In this document: one piece after another, positions 23,749 to 30,648 of the stretch | How the letters are laid out: each line of letters opens with the position of its first letter | How positions within the stretch are numbered: the first letter of the stretch is position 1 | Origin: an uncultured Collinsella sp. | GTDB lineage: Bacteria; Actinomycetota; Coriobacteriia; Coriobacteriales; Coriobacteriaceae | NCBI GenBank assembly: GCA_900554645.1 | Contig: USIE01000004.1 | Location: forward strand, 16,786 to 80,785 | Length of the DNA stretch: 64,000 bases | Direction of reading: 5' to 3' | Notes under the pieces: generated by a model | What the model was told of the DNA's origin: nothing | Seen by the model: the letters and a program-made list of their open reading frames with translations, nothing else | The model's database searches: none | Made by a program: the position numbers and the translations under genes

Positions 23749-24879
23749 ATGCCCAACAAACCCGTGAAGATCATCATGCTTACCGGATACCTCGGTGCCG
23801 GCAAGACCACGCTGCTCAACCACATCCTCGCTAACGACGGCGGCATCCGCGCCGCCGTGATCGTCAACGATATCGGCGAGATCAACGTCGACGCCAGCCT
23901 CATCGCCGACGGCGGCCTTTCCGAGACCGACGACCTCATCCCGCTCACCAACGGCTGCATCTGCTGCACGCTTTCGGACGACCTGGCCAACCAGCTGCAG
24001 GGCATCGCCGATTCGGGCGACTTCGATTACATCATCATCGAGGCATCGGGCATTTGCGAGCCTATCCCCATCGCCTACACCATCTCGAGCTTCTGCGACG
24101 AGGCCAAGGTGGGCGGCGAGCCTAAGCTTGCGCTCGACAACATCGTGGCCGTGGTCGACTGCGCCCGCATGTACGACGAGTTCAACGGCGGTCGCGACCT
24201 GCTGGCCGAGGATATCGACGAGGACGACATCGAAAGTCTGCTCATCCAGCAGATCGAGTTCTGCTCCACGCTGATCCTCAACAAGACCGATACCGTGAGC
24301 CCCGAGCAGATCGCCGAGCTCAAGGCCATCGTGCGCAGCCTGCAGAAAGACGCCGTGATCGTCGAGGCCCAAAACGGCGAGGTCCCCATGGAGGAGCTGC
24401 TCGACACCGACCGCTTCGACTTTATGCGCGCCTACAACTCCGCCGCTTGGATCGAGGCCATGGAGCATCCCGAGGAGCACGACGACCCCGAGGTGCTCGA
24501 GTACGACATCGAGACCTTTGTGTACTCGCGCCGTAAGCCGTTTGACCTGCAGAAGTTCACCGATTTTGTTGAGCAGGAGTGGCCCGACGAGGTCATCCGC
24601 GTCAAGGGTCCGCTGTGGCAGACCGGCAATCCGGACATGTGCTACATGTTTGAGCAGGCCGGCCACCAGATGCGCCTGATGGAGAACGGCCTGTTTGTCG
24701 ACTCGGCGCCCGAGGGCGAGAAGCAGAAGATCATCAACGAGAACCCCGAGATCATGCAGATTTGGGACGACGAGACGGGCGACCGCATGACGAGCCTATG
24801 CATCATCGGCCGTCACATGGACAAGGATGCGCTCATCGCCTCCCTCGACGCCTGTCTGACCGATTGGCACCGCGCCTAG
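23749..24879 (+). CDS. COG0523 (CobW-like) metallochaperone GTPase
   Basis: The 376-residue protein has the G3E GTPase pattern: Walker A GYLGAGKTT near residue 14, the metal-binding CxCC in NGCICCTL, EASGICEP, and the LNKTD base-recognition motif. The C-terminal CobW domain follows from about residue 260. Such proteins deliver zinc, cobalt or other metals to client enzymes. The ATG at 23749 follows AAAGGAGG; an ATG at 23728 lacks a site. I saw no Zur-type operator or client gene next door, so the metal is unassigned. Confidence 0.88.
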   Translation: MPNKPVKIIMLTGYLGAGKTTLLNHILANDGGIRAAVIVNDIGEINVDASLIADGGLSETDDLIPLTNGCICCTLSDDLANQLQGIADSGDFDYIIIEASGICEPIPIAYTISSFCDEAKVGGEPKLALDNIVAVVDCARMYDEFNGGRDLLAEDIDEDDIESLLIQQIEFCSTLILNKTDTVSPEQIAELKAIVRSLQKDAVIVEAQNGEVPMEELLDTDRFDFMRAYNSAAWIEAMEHPEEHDDPEVLEYDIETFVYSRRKPFDLQKFTDFVEQEWPDEVIRVKGPLWQTGNPDMCYMFEQAGHQMRLMENGLFVDSAPEGEKQKIINENPEIMQIWDDETGDRMTSLCIIGRHMDKDALIASLDACLTDWHRA

Positions 24880-24918
24880 GTTTATCCAAGCGGACATTTT
24901 TCCGCCTACGTAATCGCC

Positions 24919-24960
24919 AAACCACCACGAAGGTGCCTGTCCCCTTCGTGGTGGTTTTTC
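24919..24960 (+). terminator. Intrinsic terminator with CTGTCCCC core
   Basis: AAACCACCACGAAGG pairs perfectly with CCTTCGTGGTGGTTT, followed by TTT. The loop reads TGCCTGTCC, like the centre of the intergenic palindromes elsewhere in the window, so it may be one of them serving as a terminator for the COG0523 gene. Confidence 0.85.
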
Positions 24961-24980
24961 GTTCTGAGCCAAGGAGATTC

Positions 24981-25580
24981 ATGTTCAACATTGTGCTGTA
25001 TGCGCCCGAGATTCCGGCCAATACGGGCAATACCGGCCGCACCTGCGTGGTCACCGGTGCCCGCCTGCATCTGGTGGAGCCGCTGGGGTTTTCACTCGAT
25101 GACAAGACGGTGCGTCGCGCCGGACTGGGCTACTGGCAAAACTTGGACGTGACGACCTATGCCGACTGGGAGGATTTCCTTGCGCGCAACGGCCTCTCCC
25201 CCGCTGACGAACGCCTGCATCTGCTGACCAAAAAGGCACGCCGCACCTATGCGCAGAGTACCTACCGCGATGGCGACTACTTGGTCTTTGGCAGCGAGAG
25301 CTCGGGCATTCCCGAGCCACTGCTTGCCGCAGCGCCCGAGCGCTGCGAGCGCATCCCAATGCTGCGCGATTGCGACTCGCTCGACAACGCCGATGCCTGG
25401 GAGGCTCATGAGGAATCACTCGGGCATACCGAGGACAACCACGAAGCCATCCTTCAACAGGATATCTGCGGCAACTTCGTCAACCCGGACGACTACCGCA
25501 TCAGCGCGCTCAACCTCTCCAACAGCGCCGCCATCGTCCTCTACGAAGCCCTGCGCCAGACAGGCTTTCCGGGAATGTGA
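24981..25580 (+). CDS. trmL: tRNA (cytidine/uridine-34 2'-O)-methyltransferase TrmL
   Basis: The 199-residue SPOUT methyltransferase modifies the wobble base of leucine tRNAs. Family signatures are NIVLYAPEIPANTGNTGRTC at the start, FGSESSGIPEPL in the middle and LNLSNSAAIVLYEALRQ in the knotted SAM-binding end. It is about 40 residues longer than typical TrmL because of an insert at roughly 132-170. The ATG follows AAGGAG. The last codons and the TGA stop lie inside the palindrome at 25573-25607. Confidence 0.9.
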   Translation: MFNIVLYAPEIPANTGNTGRTCVVTGARLHLVEPLGFSLDDKTVRRAGLGYWQNLDVTTYADWEDFLARNGLSPADERLHLLTKKARRTYAQSTYRDGDYLVFGSESSGIPEPLLAAAPERCERIPMLRDCDSLDNADAWEAHEESLGHTEDNHEAILQQDICGNFVNPDDYRISALNLSNSAAIVLYEALRQTGFPGM

Positions 25581-25607
25581 CAAAGGGGCAGCCCCTTTGT
25601 CACATTC
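25573..25607. repeat. Intergenic palindrome, type A (copy 1)
   Basis: GAATGTGACAAAGGGGC and GCCCCTTTGTCACATTC flank a single A: a perfect 17-base stem. The ATGTGA at its left end provides the last codon and stop of trmL. Related copies lie at 29389, 30612 and 34341. Confidence 0.85.
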
Positions 25608-25612
25608 TCACA

Positions 25613-26677
25613 TCAGAATTCAACTTCGAATACAAATGACTGCCGGAGTTCTCGCTTAGCTTGGCTTGTCAGGCTCGAATTCGCCCTTATGTTCAGCTTG
25701 CTGCACGCCTCGTCGATAGCCATAGCAAGTGATACAGACATGGTCATGGTCGTTTCGCTTTTCAATTCGACCCGATAGCTCTTCGCCTTGTTTTTATCCT
25801 CTCCACCGCATCTCGTCTCGATTAACAAGAGAATATCTGAGTCATGGGCATACCAATGGAGCTCAGGGCGCTGTGGAACCATGTCACCCTCGAATTCCTG
25901 TGTAAACAGAATTTTCTTCTCATTCCTCGTTGAATCGTTCGAGGAACCGTCGATTCGAACCGAGCCCTTCTTTCCCGCCTTGACATCTCCCTTAATCTGG
26001 TGACCTCGCCGAATTTCCTCGTACTCCGTCACCTCCAGCTTGCAGCGCTTCGCGCCAAGCATGAACGCGATCCGCCTCAACTCGGCCATCTTGTCTTGTT
26101 GCATGGTTGCGAAATAAGAGTCAAGGTCAACAAAGCGAGACCGATCAAAAGCATCTATGTAATATGTGGAATAAAGAGATGGTTTAGGATAGAAAGACAG
26201 CTCACTATCCCCGATTGCCTCGCGGTACAGATTAAAAATCTGCGTACCCTTAACAGTATCCAGCCAACCAATAGCATCCCTACAGACGTCGATGCCCCGG
26301 CGCTCGTTTCCGTCAACAATTCGAATCATGTTCGGCAAATGGAATGAAGGGCTCTGATAGGTCTCTTTGGTTACCGGCCTGTATCTATTGAGCTGCTGCT
26401 GGTATGCCCAATCGTTGACCGCATCACCGATATCCGCAGCAGCACCAGCCGCACCATCGGCCGCATCAGCAATAGCTGCCAAGGCGTCATCGGCCATCGG
26501 AGTTGCAGCACGCATTGCACCATCGGCAACTTTCTGTACGATTGCAACCGCGCCCGCCATCGCGCTTCCGGCGCCATCAACCAACCCGGCAGCGGCCTTA
26601 CGGATATCAAAGCCCTGCTTATGTCGCGGCAGCTCCTCCCTTTCGGCAACAACGGCCAGATCGTCTTTATCCTCCAT
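25613..26677 (-). CDS. Unknown 354-residue protein, last gene of accessory operon
   Basis: I do not recognise this family. Residues 1-30 are charged; residues about 28-90 are very rich in Ala, Gly and Asp with short helical repeats (ADDALAAIADAADGAAG); the rest (95-354) alternates likely beta strands and helices and is rich in charged residues. It ends VFEVEF. There is no signal peptide or clear membrane span. It starts at an ATG whose AGGAGG site overlaps the stop of the 43-residue gene, so the two are translationally coupled. The base composition is visibly lower in GC than the flanks, pointing to horizontal acquisition. A membrane-active effector or a stress protein is possible, but nothing in the sequence decides it. 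Confidence 0.7.
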   Translation of the reverse strand: MEDKDDLAVVAEREELPRHKQGFDIRKAAAGLVDGAGSAMAGAVAIVQKVADGAMRAATPMADDALAAIADAADGAAGAAADIGDAVNDWAYQQQLNRYRPVTKETYQSPSFHLPNMIRIVDGNERRGIDVCRDAIGWLDTVKGTQIFNLYREAIGDSELSFYPKPSLYSTYYIDAFDRSRFVDLDSYFATMQQDKMAELRRIAFMLGAKRCKLEVTEYEEIRRGHQIKGDVKAGKKGSVRIDGSSNDSTRNEKKILFTQEFEGDMVPQRPELHWYAHDSDILLLIETRCGGEDKNKAKSYRVELKSETTMTMSVSLAMAIDEACSKLNIRANSSLTSQAKRELRQSFVFEVEF

Positions 26678-26686
26678 GATGACCTC

Positions 26687-26818
26687 CTATTTCCGATAGT
26701 CGAAATCAACCGTATATTCATCGCCAAATGCCGAGTTGAAGGTAGTGTCGAGAAAGGTGGTGTAGTGCCCGATCAGAAGCGAGCCGGCCTCAGCGATCTG
26801 CTGCCGTTTATTTGACAT
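26687..26818 (-). CDS. 43-residue protein in accessory operon
   Basis: A 43-codon frame starts at an ATG seven bases after AGGGTG, ten bases beyond the stop of the DUF4230-like gene, and ends where the ribosome binding site of the next gene begins. The product is rich in aromatic and acidic residues toward the C-terminus (GDEYTVDFDYRK) and has no membrane span. The tight spacing on both sides is the main evidence that it is real. No homology is evident. Confidence 0.6.
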   Translation of the reverse strand: MSNKRQQIAEAGSLLIGHYTTFLDTTFNSAFGDEYTVDFDYRK

Positions 26819-26828
26819 GCTATTCACC

Positions 26829-27473
26829 CTACTTAAACACGACGCTAACATCGACATCGTCGCCGCATAGGGCTTTGACCTGTTTTTCGATAAGGGCGCA
26901 GGCTCTATCATCAGATTCTTGGAGCATATTGCTTTCCTTGACCTTCTTGGTCTGCTCTTTCTTTGCCTGTTTCAATAACGTGTTTAGATCATCCGTGCTT
27001 ACTTGATTCCAGTTAAGAAAACCATTGTCCTCAACATATTTCTTAAGCGTATTGGGGTCTGTCGAGAACGAGGTGATCTCCGAGTGAGGCAGTATAACCT
27101 TTACGCTCTTGACCTCTGAATTCTTATCGGCCATATTAGCCCGTACGATTGTAACCTTCATCTTATCGGCATTGATCCCGATGTCAGCCTTGCCGTCAAT
27201 CGTTGCGACATATCGCTTAGACGTAAAGGGGTTTTCCCACCCAAGCGGATTGCCCGCCTCATCAATTGAAAGCAGCTGGGTGAAGTTGTACTCGTACGTC
27301 ACGAGCTTAACGACTGGCGTGATCTCCTCGCGAATCGAATCATCGCTGATCGTTGTAGGATTACGCGTCAATGACATCCAGATATCCCAGGCAACCGCTA
27401 GAACCGTAACAACGACTAACCCGCCAAAGGCAACCTTTTGCGGTATCGTTGTAAGAAATTTTGTTTTTGCCAT
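26829..27473 (-). CDS. DUF4230-like membrane-anchored protein
   Basis: The 214-residue protein has one N-terminal membrane span (about 12-32) followed by an extracytoplasmic domain. The region after it (VVKLVTYEYNFTQLL, then KRYVATIDGKADIGINADKMKV) matches the pattern of DUF4230 proteins, a family of unknown function in which a strand-rich domain sits outside the membrane. The C-terminal third is a Lys-rich helix. It starts at an ATG with a GAAAGGTG site and leads an operon with the 43- and 354-residue genes. Confidence 0.7.
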   Translation of the reverse strand: MAKTKFLTTIPQKVAFGGLVVVTVLAVAWDIWMSLTRNPTTISDDSIREEITPVVKLVTYEYNFTQLLSIDEAGNPLGWENPFTSKRYVATIDGKADIGINADKMKVTIVRANMADKNSEVKSVKVILPHSEITSFSTDPNTLKKYVEDNGFLNWNQVSTDDLNTLLKQAKKEQTKKVKESNMLQESDDRACALIEKQVKALCGDDVDVSVVFK

Positions 27474-27564
27474 CCTGTTTCACCTTTCCTTTATTGCCCC
27501 GACGTTCCCATCATCTTCCAGCGCGAGCATGATGGCACGAATCATTCCGTCAACGGCTCAATGC

Positions 27565-27599
27565 AAAGCGCGACCGTTCAAAGAAAACGGCCGCGCTTT
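27565..27599. terminator. Hairpin between lipoprotein and DUF4230-like genes
   Basis: AAAGCGCGACCGTT pairs with AACGGCCGCGCTTT with one wobble-type mismatch. It lies downstream of the lipoprotein gene. The T-rich tail is on the plus-strand side, so its strength in the minus direction is uncertain. Confidence 0.6.
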
Positions 27600-27617
27600 C
27601 TTTTCAATTCCCTCGAA

Positions 27618-28430
27618 CTATTCCTTGACGCTGCAACCCGACACCGTCGGCGCAACCCTCGAAGCGTCGACCTCGCTCATCACCTCAAACTTCACCTTCT
27701 CGCCAGGCGCCCAGGCAGATGTATCTGCGTAGCATTCTTCCGCCCTCACACCATCGGCATCGTAAAGGGCAACGTTTAGATATATGTTTTCGAACGATAT
27801 GTCAGAGGTGTTTTCGACGATTGCAGTGTACGTATAGAGGCCGTAGCCATCGTCACTTTTCTCAAAGGTCGCCGATGAGACCAGGCCGTTGATAACCTCA
27901 TCGTTATGCGTCTTCTCCTCTACGGTCCTACCGTTCTTAATCAGCTCGTCAAACTCATCTTGATACTCGTCATCGACTGTTAAGTCATATCGATCAACCA
28001 GTTTCTTAAGCTGTGCGGATCGTGCGTCGTAGGCCTTTTCCCATTCCTCGTAGTACTTAGAATCAGATTCCGCATACTTCTTGGTAACATCAAGCTGATC
28101 GTCAAGCAGGTTGAGATAGGCGATGACATCTTCCTGCATCTTAGCGTCTTTAAAAGGCGCCTTTTTGAGTTCTTTGTCGTTATCGATCTCGGTTTTAATT
28201 ATCTCTTTTCGCACTTTATTCGAGCTTAGATCAGCATCTTCTCCAAGCGATTCGATATAATCCGACCGCTTTTGATAACCTTGAGCGATCACAGCCATTG
28301 CACGGTCATCGGCATAATCAGGTTCATCGTTTTTCTTCTCAGACTGCGAACAGCCGCTCAGCAGAAGCGCCCCACAAAACACCATCGCAAATAGCGCGGT
28401 CACCAGAGCTATTCCATAACGCCTTTTCAT
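27618..28430 (-). CDS. Lipoprotein with FxLYD-like C-terminal domain
   Basis: The 270-residue protein has a lipoprotein signal: a basic start, a hydrophobic stretch and the lipobox LLSGC ending at about residue 27. The middle (40-180) is highly charged and probably helical. The C-terminal 90 residues (VENTSDISFENIYLNVALYD) match the FxLYD domain, an immunoglobulin-like fold found in surface proteins. It should be anchored on the outer face of the membrane. The start at 28430 has an AAAGGAGG site. It precedes the unknown operon and may share its role. Confidence 0.8.
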   Translation of the reverse strand: MKRRYGIALVTALFAMVFCGALLLSGCSQSEKKNDEPDYADDRAMAVIAQGYQKRSDYIESLGEDADLSSNKVRKEIIKTEIDNDKELKKAPFKDAKMQEDVIAYLNLLDDQLDVTKKYAESDSKYYEEWEKAYDARSAQLKKLVDRYDLTVDDEYQDEFDELIKNGRTVEEKTHNDEVINGLVSSATFEKSDDGYGLYTYTAIVENTSDISFENIYLNVALYDADGVRAEECYADTSAWAPGEKVKFEVMSEVDASRVAPTVSGCSVKE

Positions 28431-28465
28431 TTCGTCCTCCTTTAAATACAAAACACGATATCTAG

Positions 28466-28584
28466 CCCCTCGTCAAAAAGCAGACGAATTGGCAACGCGG
28501 TGGCACTATTTGGTTCAAGGGCGTGAACTGGACAAACATCGAGGGAAGGAGTGAGCTCTGTTCAATAAACTCCCCTCGTCAAAA
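28466..28584. repeat. 13-bp direct repeats near resolvase
   Basis: CCCCTCGTCAAAA occurs at 28466-28478 and again at 28572-28584, with 93 bases between. The second copy is eight bases beyond the 3' end of the resolvase remnant. They could be recombination or insertion-site repeats. Confidence 0.5.
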
Positions 28585-28591
28585 TGTCTAG

Positions 28592-29235
28592 CTAAAGAAG
28601 ACGGACAGACGACGAACGGTCAAAACTAGTCGCGTCCGCCCGTCTCCAACGATCGAATGTCGATGCGCTGACGTTCAAAAGCGCAGCAGCCTCTCGCCTC
28701 GTAACCTCACCCCCTTCGAATAATTTGATGACATCGCGATAGCTATCTGGGCGTTCGAATGCCGGCCTTCCAAATTTCACGCCACGCAAACGCGCCGACG
28801 CGATGCCCTCCGCCTGGCGTTGCTTGATGTTTTCGCGCTCTAGCTGCGCCACATAGCTCAAGATCTGAAGAACCAGATCCGCCATGAACGTTCCCGTGAT
28901 GCCATCGGGCTGCTCGCGCGTATCGAGCAGCGGCATATCAAGCACTACGATGGCAGCGTTCCTATCCACCGTGATACGCCGCCATTCATCGAGGACTTCA
29001 CGGTAATTGCGACCCAAACGATCGATACTTTTGATCACGAGAACGTCACCCTCGCGCAGCCTGCGAAGAAGACGCTGGTACTGGGGACGTCTAAAGTCCT
29101 TACCGCTTGCCTTGTCAGCATAAATCTGGCTCTGCTGCACGGGAAACCTTCCCACTCCACAGCGCGTCCAACTGGCGGTCTAGGTTCTGGTCCGCAGTAG
29201 AAACACGCGCATACCCAAAGATTCGATTGTCCATA
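28592..29235 (-). pseudogene. Serine resolvase, frameshifted
   Basis: The N-terminal part starts at the ATG at 29235 and reads MDNRIFGYARVSTADQNLDR, with the catalytic Ser of a Tn3-type resolvase at residue 12. That frame stops at 29116. The rest of the enzyme continues in another frame from about 29155: YADKASGKDFRRPQYQRLL, SIDRLGRNYREVLDEW, and a C-terminal HTH (REAAALLNVSASTFDRW). Together they make a full-length enzyme split by a frame change near 29150. There is no clear slippery heptamer, so a disabling indel is most likely. Confidence 0.8.
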
Positions 29236-29388
29236 ATTGCCCCTATCGGCTACCTCTTGGCAGCATCAGCTCAAACGAGAGCCCACTCACTATAGGGCGT
29301 GCAAATTTCGCGAATGGGTTGAGGTCATTTTGGCCCTCAGACATAAGCTATTCAAGCGCTATGCCGACAGATGCTGGCTTTTATTTTG

Positions 29389-29421
29389 AATGTGACAAAG
29401 GGACAGTCCCTTTGTCACATT
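29389..29421. repeat. Intergenic palindrome, type A (copy 2)
   Basis: AATGTGACAAAGGGAC and GTCCCTTTGTCACATT flank a single A: a perfect 16-base stem. It lies between the resolvase remnant and the first AAA ATPase gene. Confidence 0.85.
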
Positions 29422-29505
29422 GATGCACCAAATAACGAGCCATCGTTTTTAATCAGAATTAACTAGAATAAAATGAAGTTAAACGGAGGTGTGAAAGGAG
29501 AGCTT

Positions 29506-30606
29506 GTGGAATATCTCGAGAACCCGTTTACCCCCAGTTTTGGTGAGGTTCCTGCTCATCTCGCTGGCAGACAACAGATTATTCGGGATTTGGACCGTGC
29601 CTTCTTGAGTCAGCGCAGGCGCCCGGAATTGACCTCGATCTTCTCAGGCGCGCGTGGAACCGGCAAAACCGCTCTCATGTCGTCGCTTGCGACAAGGGCG
29701 GAATCCCACGGCTGGATTGCCGTAAAGACGACCGCGCTCCCGGGAATGCTTGAGGAAATCGAGTTCGGGGCGAAACGTGCTGCAGGCCATCTCATCGACC
29801 CGTCTAACGACTTCGAAGTAACCGGTCTCGGAATTGCACCATTCGGCAGCATCGAGGTCAATCGCGTTCATGATGTCTCAACCTGGCGCTATCGCATGAG
29901 CGACATCATCGACCAACTCAACGAGGCGGGCACCGGACTGCTCGTCACGGTTGATGAGGTCGATCCGACGCTCGACGAGATGATTCAGCTCGCGGCCACG
30001 TATCAGCACTTTGTGACCGATGGGAAACGCGTCGCCCTGCTCATGGCGGGACTTCCCAATAACGTCTCGACGTTGCTGAACCACAAGACGGTCTCGTTCC
30101 TTCGTCGCGCCCAGCAATATCATCTGGGGCGTATCGCCGACCACGATGTACGTGAGGCCCTAATCCGAACGATCCAAGAAAACGATCGCCTGGCAGATGC
30201 CGAGGGAATCGACAAAGCCGTTCGCTCGATTTCGGGCTTTCCCTTCCTTTTGCAGCTTGTGGGTTACCGCGCCTGGGATCTCACGAGCAACTCGAGGGAA
30301 ATATCGTCTCGCGACTTTGACCAGGGAATCAAAATCGCACGCGACGAAATGGACGACCGGATCCTCGCGGCGACCTATCGGGAACTCACTGCAGAGGACA
30401 AGCGATTTCTCATCGCCATGCTCGATGACGAGGAAGAGTCCACCACCGCCGACCTTGTCGAGCGCCTTAAGCGTTCGCCACAACAGGTCTCCCGCTACCG
30501 ACGCCGCATGATAGACGCAGGCATTATTGGGGAACGCGGGCGCGGTCTCGTTGCTTTTGAATTACCGTTCTTCCGTGACTATCTCGCCGCTCAATGCGTG
30601 AAATAG
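29506..30606 (+). CDS. AAA+ ATPase with C-terminal winged helix (paralogue 1)
   Basis: The 366-residue protein is an AAA_16/Orc1-Cdc6-like P-loop ATPase. Walker A is GARGTGKT (48-55), Walker B LLVTVDEVD (about 146-154), a sensor-like LLMAGLP follows, and FLRRAQQ resembles an arginine-finger segment. The last 80 residues form a winged helix (TTADLVERLKRSPQQVSRYRRRM). The GTG at 29506 follows AAAGGAG; this start also aligns the NPF near the N-terminus with the paralogue at 33155-34273. Its role is unknown. Palindromes of one family sit on both sides. Confidence 0.78.
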   Translation: MEYLENPFTPSFGEVPAHLAGRQQIIRDLDRAFLSQRRRPELTSIFSGARGTGKTALMSSLATRAESHGWIAVKTTALPGMLEEIEFGAKRAAGHLIDPSNDFEVTGLGIAPFGSIEVNRVHDVSTWRYRMSDIIDQLNEAGTGLLVTVDEVDPTLDEMIQLAATYQHFVTDGKRVALLMAGLPNNVSTLLNHKTVSFLRRAQQYHLGRIADHDVREALIRTIQENDRLADAEGIDKAVRSISGFPFLLQLVGYRAWDLTSNSREISSRDFDQGIKIARDEMDDRILAATYRELTAEDKRFLIAMLDDEEESTTADLVERLKRSPQQVSRYRRRMIDAGIIGERGRGLVAFELPFFRDYLAAQCVK

Positions 30607-30611
30607 GTACC

Positions 30612-30645
30612 AATGTGACAAAGGAAACTGTCCCTTTGTCACATT
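30612..30645. repeat. Intergenic palindrome, type A (copy 3)
   Basis: AATGTGACAAAGG and CCTTTGTCACATT flank AAACTGTC. It lies between the convergent AAA ATPase and UvrA-like genes, directly after the ATPase stop. Confidence 0.85.
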
Positions 30646-30648
30646 CGG

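Noticed and set aside
29116-29235. Programmed frameshift in the resolvase
   Set aside because: No A-rich slippery heptamer or downstream pseudoknot is evident, and resolvases of this type are not known to use one; a mutation is more likely.
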